A stretch of DNA of 64,000 nucleotides from Pullilachnospira sp963929535 (GCA_963929535.1 CAWVIZ010000009.1:165838-229837); one strand, 5' to 3'. Positions 27,115 to 37,222 are shown, counted from the first letter of the stretch. Notes: generated by a model from the letters alone, not told the origin. Numbers and translations: made by a program.

Positions 27115-28410
27115 TTGAAGGAACATACCATGGAAATCCAAAAACCTTCGGCTCCCCTCCGGGGGATCGTGGACATTCCCGGAGACAAATCCATCAGCCA
27201 CCGGGCTGTGATGTTCGGCGCTTTAGCCAGGGGGACTACCCGCATCACCAATTTTCTCCAGGGGGCCGACTGCCTTTCCACAATTTCCTGTTTCCGCAAG
27301 CTGGGCATTCCAGTGGATCTCTCCGAAAATGAGGTGCTGGTACATGGAAAGGGCCTTCACGGACTGGCGGCCCCCGATCAGGTGCTGGATGTGGGGAACA
27401 GCGGAACCACCATGCGGCTTCTTTCCGGGATCCTGGCCGGCCAGCCGTTCTCCAGCTGCCTTACGGGTGATTCCTCTATCCGGAAACGTCCCATGGGGCG
27501 GATCATCACTCCTTTGTCCCGGATGGGGGCTTCTATTGACAGTCAGGAGCAGAATGGCTGTGCTCCTCTGGAGATCCGGGGCGGGCGGCTGAAGGGAATC
27601 CACTACCAGTCTCCGGTGGCCTCCGCTCAGGTAAAATCTGCTGTTCTTCTGGCCGGAATGTACGCCGACGCTCCTACTTCAGTCACAGAGCCCTGGCTTT
27701 CCCGGAATCACACAGAACGGATGCTTTCCCGCTTTGGAGCCGCGGTCACCACCCGTGATACCACAGCCACGATCCTGCCGGATCCTGATCTGTGCGCGGC
27801 GGATATTCAGGTTCCCGGCGATATTTCCTCCGCTGCTTACTTCATTGCCGCAGCTCTTCTGGTACCGGGTTCAGAACTTCTGATCCGCAATGTGGGGATC
27901 AATCCCACCAGAGACGGCATCCTGCAGGTATGCAGGGCCATGGGAGCCGACATTGCCCTGGAGAATATCCGGGACCAGAGCGGAGAGCCCTCCGCCGACC
28001 TTCTGGTCCGCGCTTCCCATCTGTCCGGAACCACCATTGAGGGATCTCTGATCCCCACCCTCATTGACGAGCTTCCCGTCATAGCTGTTCTGGCCGCTTG
28101 CGCCCAGGGCACCACAGTGATCCGGGACGCCCAGGAGCTGAAGGTAAAGGAATCCAACCGGCTGGATATCCTGGTAACGGAGCTGGGGGCTATGGGCTGC
28201 CATGTGGAGGGTACCCAGGACGGTATGGTGATCCGCGGAGGTCAGCCGCTTACCGGCACATTCATTGACAGCCGTCTGGACCACCGGATCGCCATGTCTT
28301 TTGCCGTAGCCGGACTCGCCGCCGAAGGCGTCACTTCCATCGGCCGGGCAGAGTGCGTAGATATCTCCTATCCCGGATTCTTTGCTGATCTGAAAAGACT
28401 GGCCGGATAA
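27115..28410 (+). CDS. aroA: 3-phosphoshikimate 1-carboxyvinyltransferase (EPSP synthase)
   Basis: 431 aa starting at a TTG placed 6 bases after AGGAGG; the next ATG, five codons on, is 21 bases from that site and so less likely. Motifs: GDKSISHRAVM, NSGTTMRLL, RPMGRI, KVKESNRLD and DHRIAMSFAVAGL. It adds the enolpyruvyl group from PEP to shikimate 3-phosphate. Last gene of the aromatic operon, which therefore covers the entry step, the EPSP step and the tyrosine branch, with the other shikimate genes elsewhere. Confidence 0.96.
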   Translation: MKEHTMEIQKPSAPLRGIVDIPGDKSISHRAVMFGALARGTTRITNFLQGADCLSTISCFRKLGIPVDLSENEVLVHGKGLHGLAAPDQVLDVGNSGTTMRLLSGILAGQPFSSCLTGDSSIRKRPMGRIITPLSRMGASIDSQEQNGCAPLEIRGGRLKGIHYQSPVASAQVKSAVLLAGMYADAPTSVTEPWLSRNHTERMLSRFGAAVTTRDTTATILPDPDLCAADIQVPGDISSAAYFIAAALLVPGSELLIRNVGINPTRDGILQVCRAMGADIALENIRDQSGEPSADLLVRASHLSGTTIEGSLIPTLIDELPVIAVLAACAQGTTVIRDAQELKVKESNRLDILVTELGAMGCHVEGTQDGMVIRGGQPLTGTFIDSRLDHRIAMSFAVAGLAAEGVTSIGRAECVDISYPGFFADLKRLAG

Positions 28411-28432
28411 AGGCCGGTCCTTTCCGGCAGTC

Positions 28433-28482
28433 AAAAATCCCGCAACATACCGGATCAATCTCTGGTATGCCGTGGGATTTTC
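28433..28482 (+). terminator. Long-stem terminator after aroA
   Basis: AAAATCCC...ACATACC pairs with GGTATG...GGGATTTT around an 8-10 base loop, with two small mismatches. T residues at one end and A residues at the other let it work for both aroA and the convergent gene. Confidence 0.8.
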
Positions 28483-28536
28483 TTATTTCATGGGGAAGGG
28501 CGTTTCCGCAGGAATCCCATCAGACGGACTTCCGTC

Positions 28537-29187
28537 TCATTTCTCCCCGCTTCCGTAAAAGTCCACCACGTCCTTCTCATCATAATAAATCTTGTCTACG
28601 TCTTCCACGCAGACTTTTCCATCCTGTACACTCACAATGGTCACACTGCAGTTGGGGGGAACGTGATCTCCCCACAGGCTGCCCGTTCTGTTTCGGATAT
28701 TATACAGAAGAGCCCGGCTGGAGCAGCCGTGAGCAGCCACCAGAATGGTTTTGTCCTGGTATTGCGGCGTGTCAAGAAGCTCCTGCCAGAACGCGCCCGT
28801 CCGCTCCACCACCTGTTCCACCAGCTCTCCGCCCCTGGGCGGCTGATAATGGAAAGGATCGGAAAAAAACAGGGAAAATTCGCTGGAGGGAATCTCATAA
28901 TTGTCCTTCCGGCAGCAGAGCCCCTCCCATTCTCCAAAGGTGATCTCCTGGATTCTGGCGTCCTCGATCACAGGCACCTGACGGCCTTCCAGAACCAGCC
29001 GTGCAGTTTCCCTGGCCCGGATCAGGGGACTGGTAAATGCCAGATCAAAGGGCACATCCCGCAGTCCCTCTCCGGTGATTTTCGCCAGCCGGATACCATT
29101 TTCATTCAGCGCAATATCTTCTCTGCCCTGCAGCCGTCCCTCCGTGTTCCATACAGTTTCTCCATGCCGGATAATATAAAGCTTCAT
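28537..29187 (-). CDS. Histidine phosphatase family protein (phosphoglycerate mutase-like)
   Basis: 216 aa. RHGET at residues 7-11 carries the phosphorylated His, with the second catalytic His in VAAHGCSSR and acid residues in ITFGEWEG. These enzymes remove phosphate from small metabolites; the substrate cannot be read. An unusual feature is the C-terminal 25 residues rich in Asp and Tyr. It follows pheT in the same direction by 15 bp, so it is probably the third gene of the pheST operon. Confidence 0.88.
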   Translation of the reverse strand: MKLYIIRHGETVWNTEGRLQGREDIALNENGIRLAKITGEGLRDVPFDLAFTSPLIRARETARLVLEGRQVPVIEDARIQEITFGEWEGLCCRKDNYEIPSSEFSLFFSDPFHYQPPRGGELVEQVVERTGAFWQELLDTPQYQDKTILVAAHGCSSRALLYNIRNRTGSLWGDHVPPNCSVTIVSVQDGKVCVEDVDKIYYDEKDVVDFYGSGEK

Positions 29188-29202
29188 AACATCCCTCTTT
29201 CT

Positions 29203-31620
29203 TTACTGCCTAAGCTGAATTCCCAGTCCTTCCAGGCCGTTGAGGATCTTCTTCATGGCAGCCGTCACTTCTGCCTCCTCCAGCGTTTTCTCTTTGGAAC
29301 GGAAGGTGATGGAATAAGCCACGGACTTATAACCCTTCTGGATCTGATCTCCCTCATAGATGTCGAACAGCTCATAATTCTCCAGGATTTTTCCGCCTCT
29401 CTGGGCAATGATCTGCTCGATCTGTCCCACCATGATCTCTTTGGGAACCACCATGGAGATGTCTCTGTTCACTGCCGGGAACCGGGCGATCCCTTCATAC
29501 TTCCGGTCAAATGTAGCATGTTTTACCACCTGGAGAATATCGATCACCGCCACGTAAGCTCTTGTTCCGATACCGTAGTTGTCCGCCGTCTGCGGATGTA
29601 CTTCTCCCAGATAACCGATCTCATCTCCTTCATAGCGGATCAGCGCCTGACGGCCGGGATGCAGGAAATTCTTTCCGGCTTTCGGATCATACTCCACCTT
29701 GCTGTGCATACCCACCTTGTCAAAGAATTCCTCTACAACTCCCTTCATATCGAAGAAATCTCCATCGCCGTACATTCCCAGGGTAAACATCATCCGCTCC
29801 TGGGGAAGCTCTGTAAGGGGAAGCGCTTTGGGAAGGTAGATATTTCCCAGTTCATACAGCCGCACATTCTTGTTTCTCCGGTTATAATTTGTAGCCAGAG
29901 AGGTCAGCATCCCATTCAGGGAGATCGTCCTCATAATGCTGAAATCTTCTCCCAGAGGATTCATGATAGTGACAGCCTCCCTCTGGGGGTCGTTCTCATC
30001 CAGAAGCAGCTTGTCAAACACCTTGGGGCTTTCAAAGGAATAGCAGTATCCCTGGGAGAATCCGCAGTATTCCGCCACATCCCTGGCCGCCTCCTCGATC
30101 CGCAGCTTAAAGGGCAGCTTTCCTGTGGTAGCTTCACCGCTGGGTAAAGTGGTGGGGATATTATCATATCCGAAAAATCTTGCAACCTCCTCAGCGATAT
30201 CCGCCGTCCGGTGAATATCCTGGCGGAAGGTGGGCGCCACGATCTCATTGGCAGACGCATCATAGGCCAGCTCCACCCTGGACAGATATTCCAGCATCTG
30301 CTCCCTGGACAGATCCGTCCCCAGCAGGCTGTTGATCTTCTCCGGCTCAAAAGGCACCCGCACCGGCTCTCTGGTCTGGCTGCACGCATCCACCATGCCC
30401 CCTACCACTTCACCGGCTCCCAGCTCTTCCATCAGCTGGCAGGCCCGGTCTATGGCTGCCTGGGCATTGTTGGGATCCAGCCCTTTCTCAAATTTTCCGG
30501 AAGCATCGGTCCGCAGGCCGATCCGTTTGGAAGAATGGCGGATATTGGTACCATCAAAGCAGGCTGCCTCAAACAGCACATTCTGTACACTGTCAGTGAT
30601 CATGGAGTTTTCTCCGCCCATGATTCCGGCAATACCCACTGCTTTCTCACCATCACAGATCATCAGCACATTTTCGTCCATGACCCTTTCCTGACCATCC
30701 AGGGTGACGAACTTCTCTCCGTTGGCCGCCCGGCGGACAATGATCTCGCGGCCTGCAATGGTATCCAGGTCATAGGCGTGCATGGGCTGTCCGTACTCTT
30801 CCATCACATAGTTGGTGATATCCACCAGATTGTTGATGGGACGGATACCGTTGGAGGCCAGGCACCGCTGCATCCACTGGGGAGAGGGACCGATCTTCAC
30901 ATTCTTCACCACTCTGGCACAATAACGGGGACAAAGTGTTTCATCCTCCACCGTCACCTTCACGTAGTCATGAACATCCTCCTGATTTCCTGTGGCTTTC
31001 ACCACCGGAGGATAAAAAGGCTTGCGGAAAGTGGCCGCCGCTTCCCTGGCGATTCCCAGCACACTGTAGCAGTCCACCCGGTTGGAAGTGATCTCATATT
31101 CAAAGATCACATCGTCCAGTCCCAGAGCTTTCACCGCGCTTTCTCCCACCACGGCATCCTCCGGGAAAATATAAATGCCGTTTTCCGGAGCCTCCGGATA
31201 CATCTCTCTGGAAGAGCCCAGCTCCTCAATGGAGCACATCATTCCGCAGGATTCCACCCCACGGAGTTTCCCCGCCTTGATCGGAATTCCTCCCGGCGTC
31301 ATTTTTCCGTCATGGCCTCCCGCCACACGGCCGCCTGCCAGAACCACAGGCACCTTATCCCCTTCCTTCACATTGGGCGCTCCCGTAACGATCTGGATCG
31401 TCTCATTTCCCACATTCACCTGGCAGACGATCAGCTTGTCCGCATCCGGATGCTTTTCGATCTTCTCGATCTGACCGATGACGATCTTGTCCAGATCCGC
31501 ATCCAGCCGTTCATAGCCTTCCACCTTTGTCCCCGACAATGTCATGGCATCCGTATATTCCTGGGCCGTCACATCCAGATCCGGCACATACATTTTAATC
31601 CAAGATAACGATGTATTCAT
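29203..31620 (-). CDS. pheT: Phenylalanyl-tRNA synthetase beta subunit
   Basis: 805 aa with the full domain set: EMAP-like tRNA-binding domain (about residues 40-150), B3/B4 editing domain, B5 domain, catalytic-like core, and the C-terminal FDX-ACB anticodon-binding domain (ARFPAVNRDISMVVPKE to the end). It forms the alpha2-beta2 enzyme with PheS, 15 bp upstream. Confidence 0.96.
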   Translation of the reverse strand: MNTSLSWIKMYVPDLDVTAQEYTDAMTLSGTKVEGYERLDADLDKIVIGQIEKIEKHPDADKLIVCQVNVGNETIQIVTGAPNVKEGDKVPVVLAGGRVAGGHDGKMTPGGIPIKAGKLRGVESCGMMCSIEELGSSREMYPEAPENGIYIFPEDAVVGESAVKALGLDDVIFEYEITSNRVDCYSVLGIAREAAATFRKPFYPPVVKATGNQEDVHDYVKVTVEDETLCPRYCARVVKNVKIGPSPQWMQRCLASNGIRPINNLVDITNYVMEEYGQPMHAYDLDTIAGREIIVRRAANGEKFVTLDGQERVMDENVLMICDGEKAVGIAGIMGGENSMITDSVQNVLFEAACFDGTNIRHSSKRIGLRTDASGKFEKGLDPNNAQAAIDRACQLMEELGAGEVVGGMVDACSQTREPVRVPFEPEKINSLLGTDLSREQMLEYLSRVELAYDASANEIVAPTFRQDIHRTADIAEEVARFFGYDNIPTTLPSGEATTGKLPFKLRIEEAARDVAEYCGFSQGYCYSFESPKVFDKLLLDENDPQREAVTIMNPLGEDFSIMRTISLNGMLTSLATNYNRRNKNVRLYELGNIYLPKALPLTELPQERMMFTLGMYGDGDFFDMKGVVEEFFDKVGMHSKVEYDPKAGKNFLHPGRQALIRYEGDEIGYLGEVHPQTADNYGIGTRAYVAVIDILQVVKHATFDRKYEGIARFPAVNRDISMVVPKEIMVGQIEQIIAQRGGKILENYELFDIYEGDQIQKGYKSVAYSITFRSKEKTLEEAEVTAAMKKILNGLEGLGIQLRQ

Positions 31621-31635
31621 AATATCTGTTTCCTC

Positions 31636-32667
31636 CTAGAACTGTTTTAAGAACCGGTAATCATTCTCATACAAAAGCCGCATATCATCAATCTCATATT
31701 TCAGCAGCGCAATACGCTCCAGGCCCACACCGAAGGCAAAGCCCGTATACTGTTCCGGATCAATGCCGCACATCTCCAGCACATGGGGATGCACCATTCC
31801 GCAGCCCAGGATTTCGATCCAGCCGCTGCCCTTACAGAAACGGCAGCCCTTGCCTCCGCACTTAAAGCAGGATACATCCATCTCCGCGCTGGGCTCTGTG
31901 AACGGGAAATGATGAGGACGGAACTTGGTCTTCGTCTCCGGCCCGAACAGCTCCTTGGCAAATACCTCCAGGGTTCCCTTCAGATCCGCAAATGTGATAT
32001 GCTTGTCGACCACCAGTCCCTCAATCTGATGGAAGGAGGGAGAATGGGTAGCGTCCACCTCATCGGAACGGAACACCCGCCCAGGGGCGATCATGCGGAT
32101 AGGCAGTTTGCCCTGCTCCATCACACGGGCCTGCACCGGGGATGTCTGGGTTCTCAGCACGATCTCTTTGTTGATGTAGAAGGTATCCTGCTCATCCTTA
32201 GCCGGATGGTCCGCCGGAATGTTCAGCTTCTCAAAATTATACAGATCATACTCCACCTCCGGACCTTCCACCACTTCATAACCCATGCCGATGAAGATCC
32301 GCTCTACTTCCTCCAGGGCTATGGTATTGGGATGCCGGTGTCCCACATTGGCCTTTCTGGCCGGCAGAGTCACATCGATCACCTCGGAAGCCAGCTGTGC
32401 TTCCCTCAGTTCCTTTTCCAGACGGCTCCTGGTCTCCTCCAGCATAGACTCGATCCTGGCTCTGGTTTCATTCACCATCTGTCCTACCCTGGGACGCTCC
32501 TCGGCAGCCACATTTTTCATTCCTTTCAGAACTGCGGTAAGCTGTCCCTTCTTTCCCAGGAAGTTCACTCTCACATCATTCAGCTTATCCAGAGCGTCTG
32601 ATTTTTCAATTTTGTCCGACGCATCCGCAAGAATCGCCTGCAGCGTCTCTTTCATACTATTGCTCAT
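31636..32667 (-). CDS. pheS: Phenylalanyl-tRNA synthetase alpha subunit
   Basis: 343 aa, class II synthetase: N-terminal coiled-coil tRNA-binding arm (about 1-85), GHRHPNTIALEEVERIF, motif 2 FRSDEVDATHSPSFHQIEGLVVD and motif 3 GFAFGVGLERIALLKY. The ATG with AGGAGA 7 bases upstream was used; the frame stays open into the leader but without a ribosome site. Confidence 0.96.
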   Translation of the reverse strand: MSNSMKETLQAILADASDKIEKSDALDKLNDVRVNFLGKKGQLTAVLKGMKNVAAEERPRVGQMVNETRARIESMLEETRSRLEKELREAQLASEVIDVTLPARKANVGHRHPNTIALEEVERIFIGMGYEVVEGPEVEYDLYNFEKLNIPADHPAKDEQDTFYINKEIVLRTQTSPVQARVMEQGKLPIRMIAPGRVFRSDEVDATHSPSFHQIEGLVVDKHITFADLKGTLEVFAKELFGPETKTKFRPHHFPFTEPSAEMDVSCFKCGGKGCRFCKGSGWIEILGCGMVHPHVLEMCGIDPEQYTGFAFGVGLERIALLKYEIDDMRLLYENDYRFLKQF

Positions 32668-32805
32668 GACCAATCTCCTTTTCTTTTCTGTATGCTGTAA
32701 GCCCGCGGTCCGATCTTGGTTTCCCTTCGGTCGGCGCATAACAGACATCCGCCGGACATCCTGCGCCCCTGCAAAGCGTTTTTATTTCATGGGAACGCAT
32801 TTCCT

Positions 32806-32940
32806 GTCAAATACCCCGCAGCAAGCTACGGGGTATCATACTTGCAGCGCAGCAGAGCTGCGGGGTATTTGACCCTCGCGGCAGTCGCCAAATGGACATG
32901 CAAGCATGTCCGCTTGGCTCGTTGCCCGCGGGAATAAAAA
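32806..32940 (-). repeat. 135-bp structured dispersed repeat, copy A
   Basis: Read on the minus strand this matches the copy at 53783-53917 over the whole length with about three substitutions. It contains nested palindromes: GGACATGC-TTGCATGTCC, CCGCGGG/CCCGCGG-type ends, and two blocks beginning ACCCCG. Its A/T end forms part of the T-run of the pheST leader terminator. Confidence 0.9.
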
Positions 32941-33180
32941 AATCCCGCCCCCAAAGGGACGAGATAAACTCGCGGTACCACCCTGATTCCCGGAACCTAT
33001 GTCCCGGACACTCCGGCAGACTTAACGCGTCCTCACGTCTTTCCCTACTTCCATTCAGGAAAGAAGCTCCGGTGGGAACCTCAAGATATGCCTGAACTTA
33101 AAAGGGCTTTCAGCCGGTGACCCCTTCTCTCTGAAAGAAAACATATCTCTACTGACACCTTCACAGCATTTTTCTGTCTT
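32937..33180 (-). promoter_or_regulatory. T-box leader of pheST
   Basis: On the minus strand: a stem I region with the AGAGA bulge, TTGAGGTTCCCACCGGAGC in which TTC (Phe) is the likely specifier, the canonical T-box AGGGTGGTACCGCG (32971-32984), and a terminator (ATCTCGTCCC with GGGGGCGGGAT, then Ts). Uncharged tRNA-Phe would switch the operon on. The gap to pheS also holds the dispersed repeat. Confidence 0.95.
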
Positions 33181-33185
33181 TTCTT

Positions 33186-33214
33186 ATTCTAGCCATAATC
33201 GTCTGCGCTGTCAA
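33186..33214 (-). promoter_or_regulatory. SigA promoter of the pheST leader
   Basis: -35 TTGACA (33209-33214), 17-bp spacer, -10 TAGAAT (33186-33191). Confidence 0.85.
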
Positions 33215-33250
33215 GCTCTTTTTTCGCCGTACAGGCGTCCGCATAATGGT

Positions 33251-34165
33251 TCAGCCGTCCTTTTCGTCTTCCCGCCCTTCCCGGAGTCCCTCCACAAATT
33301 CCCGGTATTCCATCCGGAGCCTTTCACTGGCCATCTGCTGCAGCCTCCGGAACCGTTCCTCAAAGTAGGCATTGATCTCCGCGCCGATGAGTACGATATA
33401 CATGCAGAAATACATCCAAAGCAGTACCATCACCATAGCCGTCAGGCTTCCGTACATACTGGACAGTCCGTGAAACACATCCAGATAAATGGAAAATCCC
33501 AGCGAAAATAAAGACCAAGCCACCGCCGATATCACCGCCCCCGGAAGCTGGCTGCGCAGACTGGCTTTCCGGTTTGGCAGGAACTTATAGATCAGAAGGA
33601 ACACAATGCACAGCAATCCCAAAGAAACTGCAGTCCTCATCCCGATGATGTAAGCCGCGATCCGTCCCAGCATGGGGATATACCTTTCCAGAAGCTTCTG
33701 GATACTGTTTCCAAATACCAGAAACAGCAGACTTCCCGCCACTGCCACCAGAAAGATCAGCGTATAAAAGGCAGAGCGTATCCGCATTACCAGGTAATTC
33801 CTGGTCTCCTCCACATGATAGATGGCATTCACCCCGTTGGTCAGCGCCTGGATCCCCTTCCCCGCACTCCACAGAGCAAAAATTGCGGAAACAGGCACCA
33901 CAGCCGCAGATTTTGTAAATACCTCCCGGATGATCTGCAGTACAAAGCGTTGAAAATCTCCGCTGTCCGGCACCAGCCGGAGAAACAGTTCCGTTACATT
34001 CTCCTGAGTCACCCACGGGATATGCTGCACCAGCGTTGTCAGAAGAATAATGAACGGGACAAAGGAGAGCAAAATAAAATAAGAGGCCTGAGCGGCAAAC
34101 GCTCCCACATGGTCCGTCTTCAGCCTGGTCAGGAACCCTCTGATGATCTTAATATATCCTGTCAT
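33251..34165 (-). CDS. YihY/BrkB-family inner membrane protein
   Basis: 304 aa with six predicted transmembrane segments and the family start (about residues 20-45, FAAQASYFILLSFVPFI), the central WSAGKGIQALTNGVNAIYHVEE block and a charged cytoplasmic tail. The family was once called ribonuclease BN by mistake; its function is not established. A stretch just upstream (34318-34335) begins like the short hairpin repeat but lacks the second arm. Confidence 0.9.
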   Translation of the reverse strand: MTGYIKIIRGFLTRLKTDHVGAFAAQASYFILLSFVPFIILLTTLVQHIPWVTQENVTELFLRLVPDSGDFQRFVLQIIREVFTKSAAVVPVSAIFALWSAGKGIQALTNGVNAIYHVEETRNYLVMRIRSAFYTLIFLVAVAGSLLFLVFGNSIQKLLERYIPMLGRIAAYIIGMRTAVSLGLLCIVFLLIYKFLPNRKASLRSQLPGAVISAVAWSLFSLGFSIYLDVFHGLSSMYGSLTAMVMVLLWMYFCMYIVLIGAEINAYFEERFRRLQQMASERLRMEYREFVEGLREGREDEKDG

Positions 34166-34355
34166 TCCATTTTCCTTCCCGTCATCCTTTCGTTAGATGC
34201 ATCATATCAATTTTTTCCGGATCTTGCAAGAAGGAATCCCCGGACCGCATCCCCAGGGCGGGCATCCCCGCAATGCCGGCGCTAAGCGTGCGCCGCCGGC
34301 CCACGGTGTTCTTCCAGGGTAACAGTTCAGCCTTATGGATTGCTCCTCTTCCGGC

Positions 34356-35915
34356 TCAATCACAGGAAAACTGGATATTCTGATAGAAGACCTCCAGGAT
34401 CTCCTCCCAGCTTTTTCCCGCCTGTGCCAGAGCTTTGGCTCCGTTCTGGCTCATACCCACCCCATGGCCATAGCCCCCGCCCTGAAAGGAATATCCCGTA
34501 AGCGTTTCTCCCTCATAAACCGGATCACAGAAAAAATAAGCGCTGGGAAGGATTTCCATAGACGTACTCTCCGACCCGTCATTGCACCGGACCGGAATAT
34601 CCCCGGGAGATAAAAACTCCCGGATGGCATATTCATCATCCAAAATATGGCTTCCCGCATTCCCCGTGATCTCCAGCTTTGTTACTGCGCCTCCGCCGGA
34701 ACGCTCCAGCACGGAAAGGGCTGTCAGCCCACCGATCTCCGGGCACGTCCTGTCCGCTGCCTCCTGCAGCCAGGAAAGAGGAAGCGTCACCTGCCACCGG
34801 TACCATACATCTTCCTTTTCAAAGTCCTCCTCCTGGATCTGCGAGATAAAATCCCGAAAATCCTTCTCCTGTGACAGACCGCCTCCCACAGCGGCAGTCT
34901 CCAGCGCCTCTGGCTCCACAGCCTGCCGGGCCACCTCCACACTCCTCAGATACGGCGAAGCGCTTTCCGCTCCCCATACCTCATCGGTGCTTGTATGGCC
35001 GCAGGAGGTGGAAAAAAAATAGGCCTGGATCGGCTGTCCCTGGTATGTCATGATAACACCCCTGGTACTGTCCACCGCCTCATCCGCCGCTTCCTGCCGT
35101 CCAATATTGTTATATACCTGAAAAGACACGCTGTCATCCACATCCGCCCCATACCCGGTGAGTCTCCTTTCCTGCATCTGCCTGACCGCATACGTTCTGG
35201 CACAGACTGCCTGGGCCCTCAGCGCTTCCTGAGGGTATTCCGCCGGCATCTCGCTGGGGACCACATATTTCAGATAGGTCTCCAGGTCCACCTGATTCCG
35301 GATCAGAAAGCTTCCTCCCCGGTTGATCACCGTCAGCGTCCCCTGATAGGCAGGTATCCCCTGACTGCGCTCCAGAGACAAAAGGGAAATCCTTCCCTCT
35401 TCCTGCTCCACAGTAATCCTGGCGCTCTGCCCTTCGTCCAGCAGAGCAGATATTTCCAGGGGTTCACCGGCAGGGACTTCCATCTGCACATCTCCCGTCA
35501 CCTGCAGCGGAACATTTCCCTGCACCTTCACTGATCTATGCTCATATGACTGAAAACCTTCGTCCATCAGCAGAACCTTCACCTGACCGGGAACCTGATA
35601 TCCGCCGCTGACTTCCGCTGCGCGCTCCGAACCGCCTCCGGTTTCTGCTGTCTTCTCTTCCTGTTCTCCCTCTTTCCCGGTCCTGCCATCTTCCCGGCCG
35701 CCGTCCGCAGCATCCGACACTCCCATGCTGTCTCCTGCTTCACCAGTGTTTTCTCCCGCTGCAGCCTGTTCCCGGACAAGCTCCCGGTAAAACCGTTCCC
35801 TCAGCGAGCTTTCTTTCTCCCCGTAGAACACCATCAGCCCGGTCACTGCCAGAAACGCAGCGGTCATACACCAGCCAAACCATTTTCCGCTTTTGAAAAA
35901 ATCCTTCATATCCAT
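34356..35915 (-). CDS. spoIID: SpoIID/LytB-domain protein (stage II sporulation protein D)
   Basis: 519 aa. One N-terminal transmembrane helix (about residues 13-31), then about 70 residues of Glu/Gly-rich linker, then the SpoIID domain (LETYLKYVVPSEMPAEYPQE, ARTYAVRQMQ, QPIQAYFFSTSCGHTSTDEVWG) and the C-terminal GYGHGVGMSQNGAKALA. SpoIID is a lytic transglycosylase of the engulfment complex. The long acidic linker is unusual. A LytB-type modifier of vegetative amidase is the alternative. Confidence 0.85.
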   Translation of the reverse strand: MDMKDFFKSGKWFGWCMTAAFLAVTGLMVFYGEKESSLRERFYRELVREQAAAGENTGEAGDSMGVSDAADGGREDGRTGKEGEQEEKTAETGGGSERAAEVSGGYQVPGQVKVLLMDEGFQSYEHRSVKVQGNVPLQVTGDVQMEVPAGEPLEISALLDEGQSARITVEQEEGRISLLSLERSQGIPAYQGTLTVINRGGSFLIRNQVDLETYLKYVVPSEMPAEYPQEALRAQAVCARTYAVRQMQERRLTGYGADVDDSVSFQVYNNIGRQEAADEAVDSTRGVIMTYQGQPIQAYFFSTSCGHTSTDEVWGAESASPYLRSVEVARQAVEPEALETAAVGGGLSQEKDFRDFISQIQEEDFEKEDVWYRWQVTLPLSWLQEAADRTCPEIGGLTALSVLERSGGGAVTKLEITGNAGSHILDDEYAIREFLSPGDIPVRCNDGSESTSMEILPSAYFFCDPVYEGETLTGYSFQGGGYGHGVGMSQNGAKALAQAGKSWEEILEVFYQNIQFSCD

Positions 35916-35937
35916 AGTCTAGTATATGGATTTTCCC

Positions 35938-35979
35938 AAAAAACATACCCGCTTTCCCCCTGCAGTGAAAACGGGTATG
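35938..35979 (-). terminator. Rho-independent terminator of galM
   Basis: CATACCCG and CGGGTATG stems with a 20-base loop, followed on the minus strand by TTTTTT. Confidence 0.88.
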
Positions 35980-36010
35980 CCAAATCCCAGATCAGTCCTT
36001 TTCCGATATC

Positions 36011-37060
36011 CTACTTAACGGAAAATCTGTAAACAGTTTTTGTATCGTACTTTTCCTGGGCTTTTAAAAACGGATGCTCAAAGTTGGGATCGTTCACCGA
36101 ATTGGGGAAAAACTGAGATTCCAGGCAGAAGCCCTGGCGTTTCTCATAGATCACGCCCTCCTTGCCCTTTAGTCCGTCGATAAAATTTCCGGTATAGAAC
36201 TGAACACCCGGACAGTCTGTAAGCGCTTCCAGACAGATCCCGCTCTCCCGGCTGTAAGCCCGGGCCATCCACTCCACACCATTTCCGGAACGATCCAGCA
36301 CAAAATTGTGATCGTATCCTCCAGTCATCTGCAGCTGCGCGAAATCCCCGTCAATCTCTTCTCCGATCACCTTGGGTTCTCTGAAATCCATGGGAGTTCC
36401 CGCCACATCCGCCAGCTCTCCGGTAGGAATGGACTTGGAATCGATCACAGGTGTATAGCGTGACGCATTCAGCTGCATCAGCTGGCCGCAGACGCTGCCG
36501 GAAGCATGTCCCGACAGATTAAAGTAACTGTGGTTTGTCATATTGGCAACTGTATCCTGGTCGCAGCTCCCCTGGTAATGGATCTCAACAGCGTTCTCAT
36601 CCGTCAGAGTATATGTAACCGTCACATCAAACGTTCCCGGGAATCCCTGCTCTCCATCCGGGCTTATCCGGTGAAATGCCACGCTGTTTTCCCCCGGACA
36701 GGCCTCCCACATCATATTATCGTATCCCATCGGACCGCTGTGAAGATTATTCTCGTTTTCATTCGGTGTCAGCTGAACCTTCTTTCCATTCAGCATAAAG
36801 GACGCCTGATCGATCCGATTGCCGTTCCGTCCAATGGTCGCGCCGAAATGAGGGGTGTTCCTGGTCTCATAATCCTCACCGCTGTCAAATCCCAGCACCA
36901 CATCTGTCAGTTTCCCTGCCCGGTCCGGCACCAGCACACTCACCAGAATCGCGCCAAAATCCGTCACCTTCATCACAGCGCCCTTTTCATTGGTCACCGT
37001 ATACAGAGAAATTTCCTGTCCCTCTTTTGTCTTTCCAAAGTTCTGTCTCGCTACACTCAT
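36011..37060 (-). CDS. galM: Aldose 1-epimerase (galactose mutarotase)
   Basis: 349 aa. Recognised by TNEKGAVMKVTDFGAILVSV at the start, the active-site His in NHSYFNLSGHASG, GGYDHNFVLDR and the catalytic Glu in GFCLESQFFPNS. It interconverts alpha and beta anomers of galactose and glucose. The start follows AGGAGAACAGG. It stands alone, without other Leloir genes nearby. Confidence 0.93.
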   Translation of the reverse strand: MSVARQNFGKTKEGQEISLYTVTNEKGAVMKVTDFGAILVSVLVPDRAGKLTDVVLGFDSGEDYETRNTPHFGATIGRNGNRIDQASFMLNGKKVQLTPNENENNLHSGPMGYDNMMWEACPGENSVAFHRISPDGEQGFPGTFDVTVTYTLTDENAVEIHYQGSCDQDTVANMTNHSYFNLSGHASGSVCGQLMQLNASRYTPVIDSKSIPTGELADVAGTPMDFREPKVIGEEIDGDFAQLQMTGGYDHNFVLDRSGNGVEWMARAYSRESGICLEALTDCPGVQFYTGNFIDGLKGKEGVIYEKRQGFCLESQFFPNSVNDPNFEHPFLKAQEKYDTKTVYRFSVK

Positions 37061-37168
37061 CCTGTTCTCCTTCTGCCATCTGTTTCCTGGCCGGAATCCC
37101 CCTCCCGCTTTCTGCGGCACACTTCTTACGGGAAATCCCTCTGCAGCCGTTCAGTTTTCTGCTTTGCT

Positions 37169-37222
37169 CTATAAACCTGAGCCGCCGCACTCCCACATAG
37201 TTTTAAAGAGAGCCATTTGCAT
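37169..37222 (-). CDS. Possible 17-aa peptide downstream of 6S RNA
   Basis: ATG preceded by AAGGAG at 6 bases, product MQMALFKTMWECGGSGL. The start lies inside a small hairpin (AGAGAG-CAT...ATG-CTCTCT) that could hide it. Size makes it weak. Confidence 0.2.
   Translation of the reverse strand: MQMALFKTMWECGGSGL

Noticed and set aside
32716..32937. 73-codon plus-strand ORF over the large repeat
   Set aside because: Built mainly from the dispersed repeat, without a ribosome site.
32806..32940. CRISPR array
   Set aside because: The palindromic units here are not regularly spaced direct repeats, and no cas genes are present.
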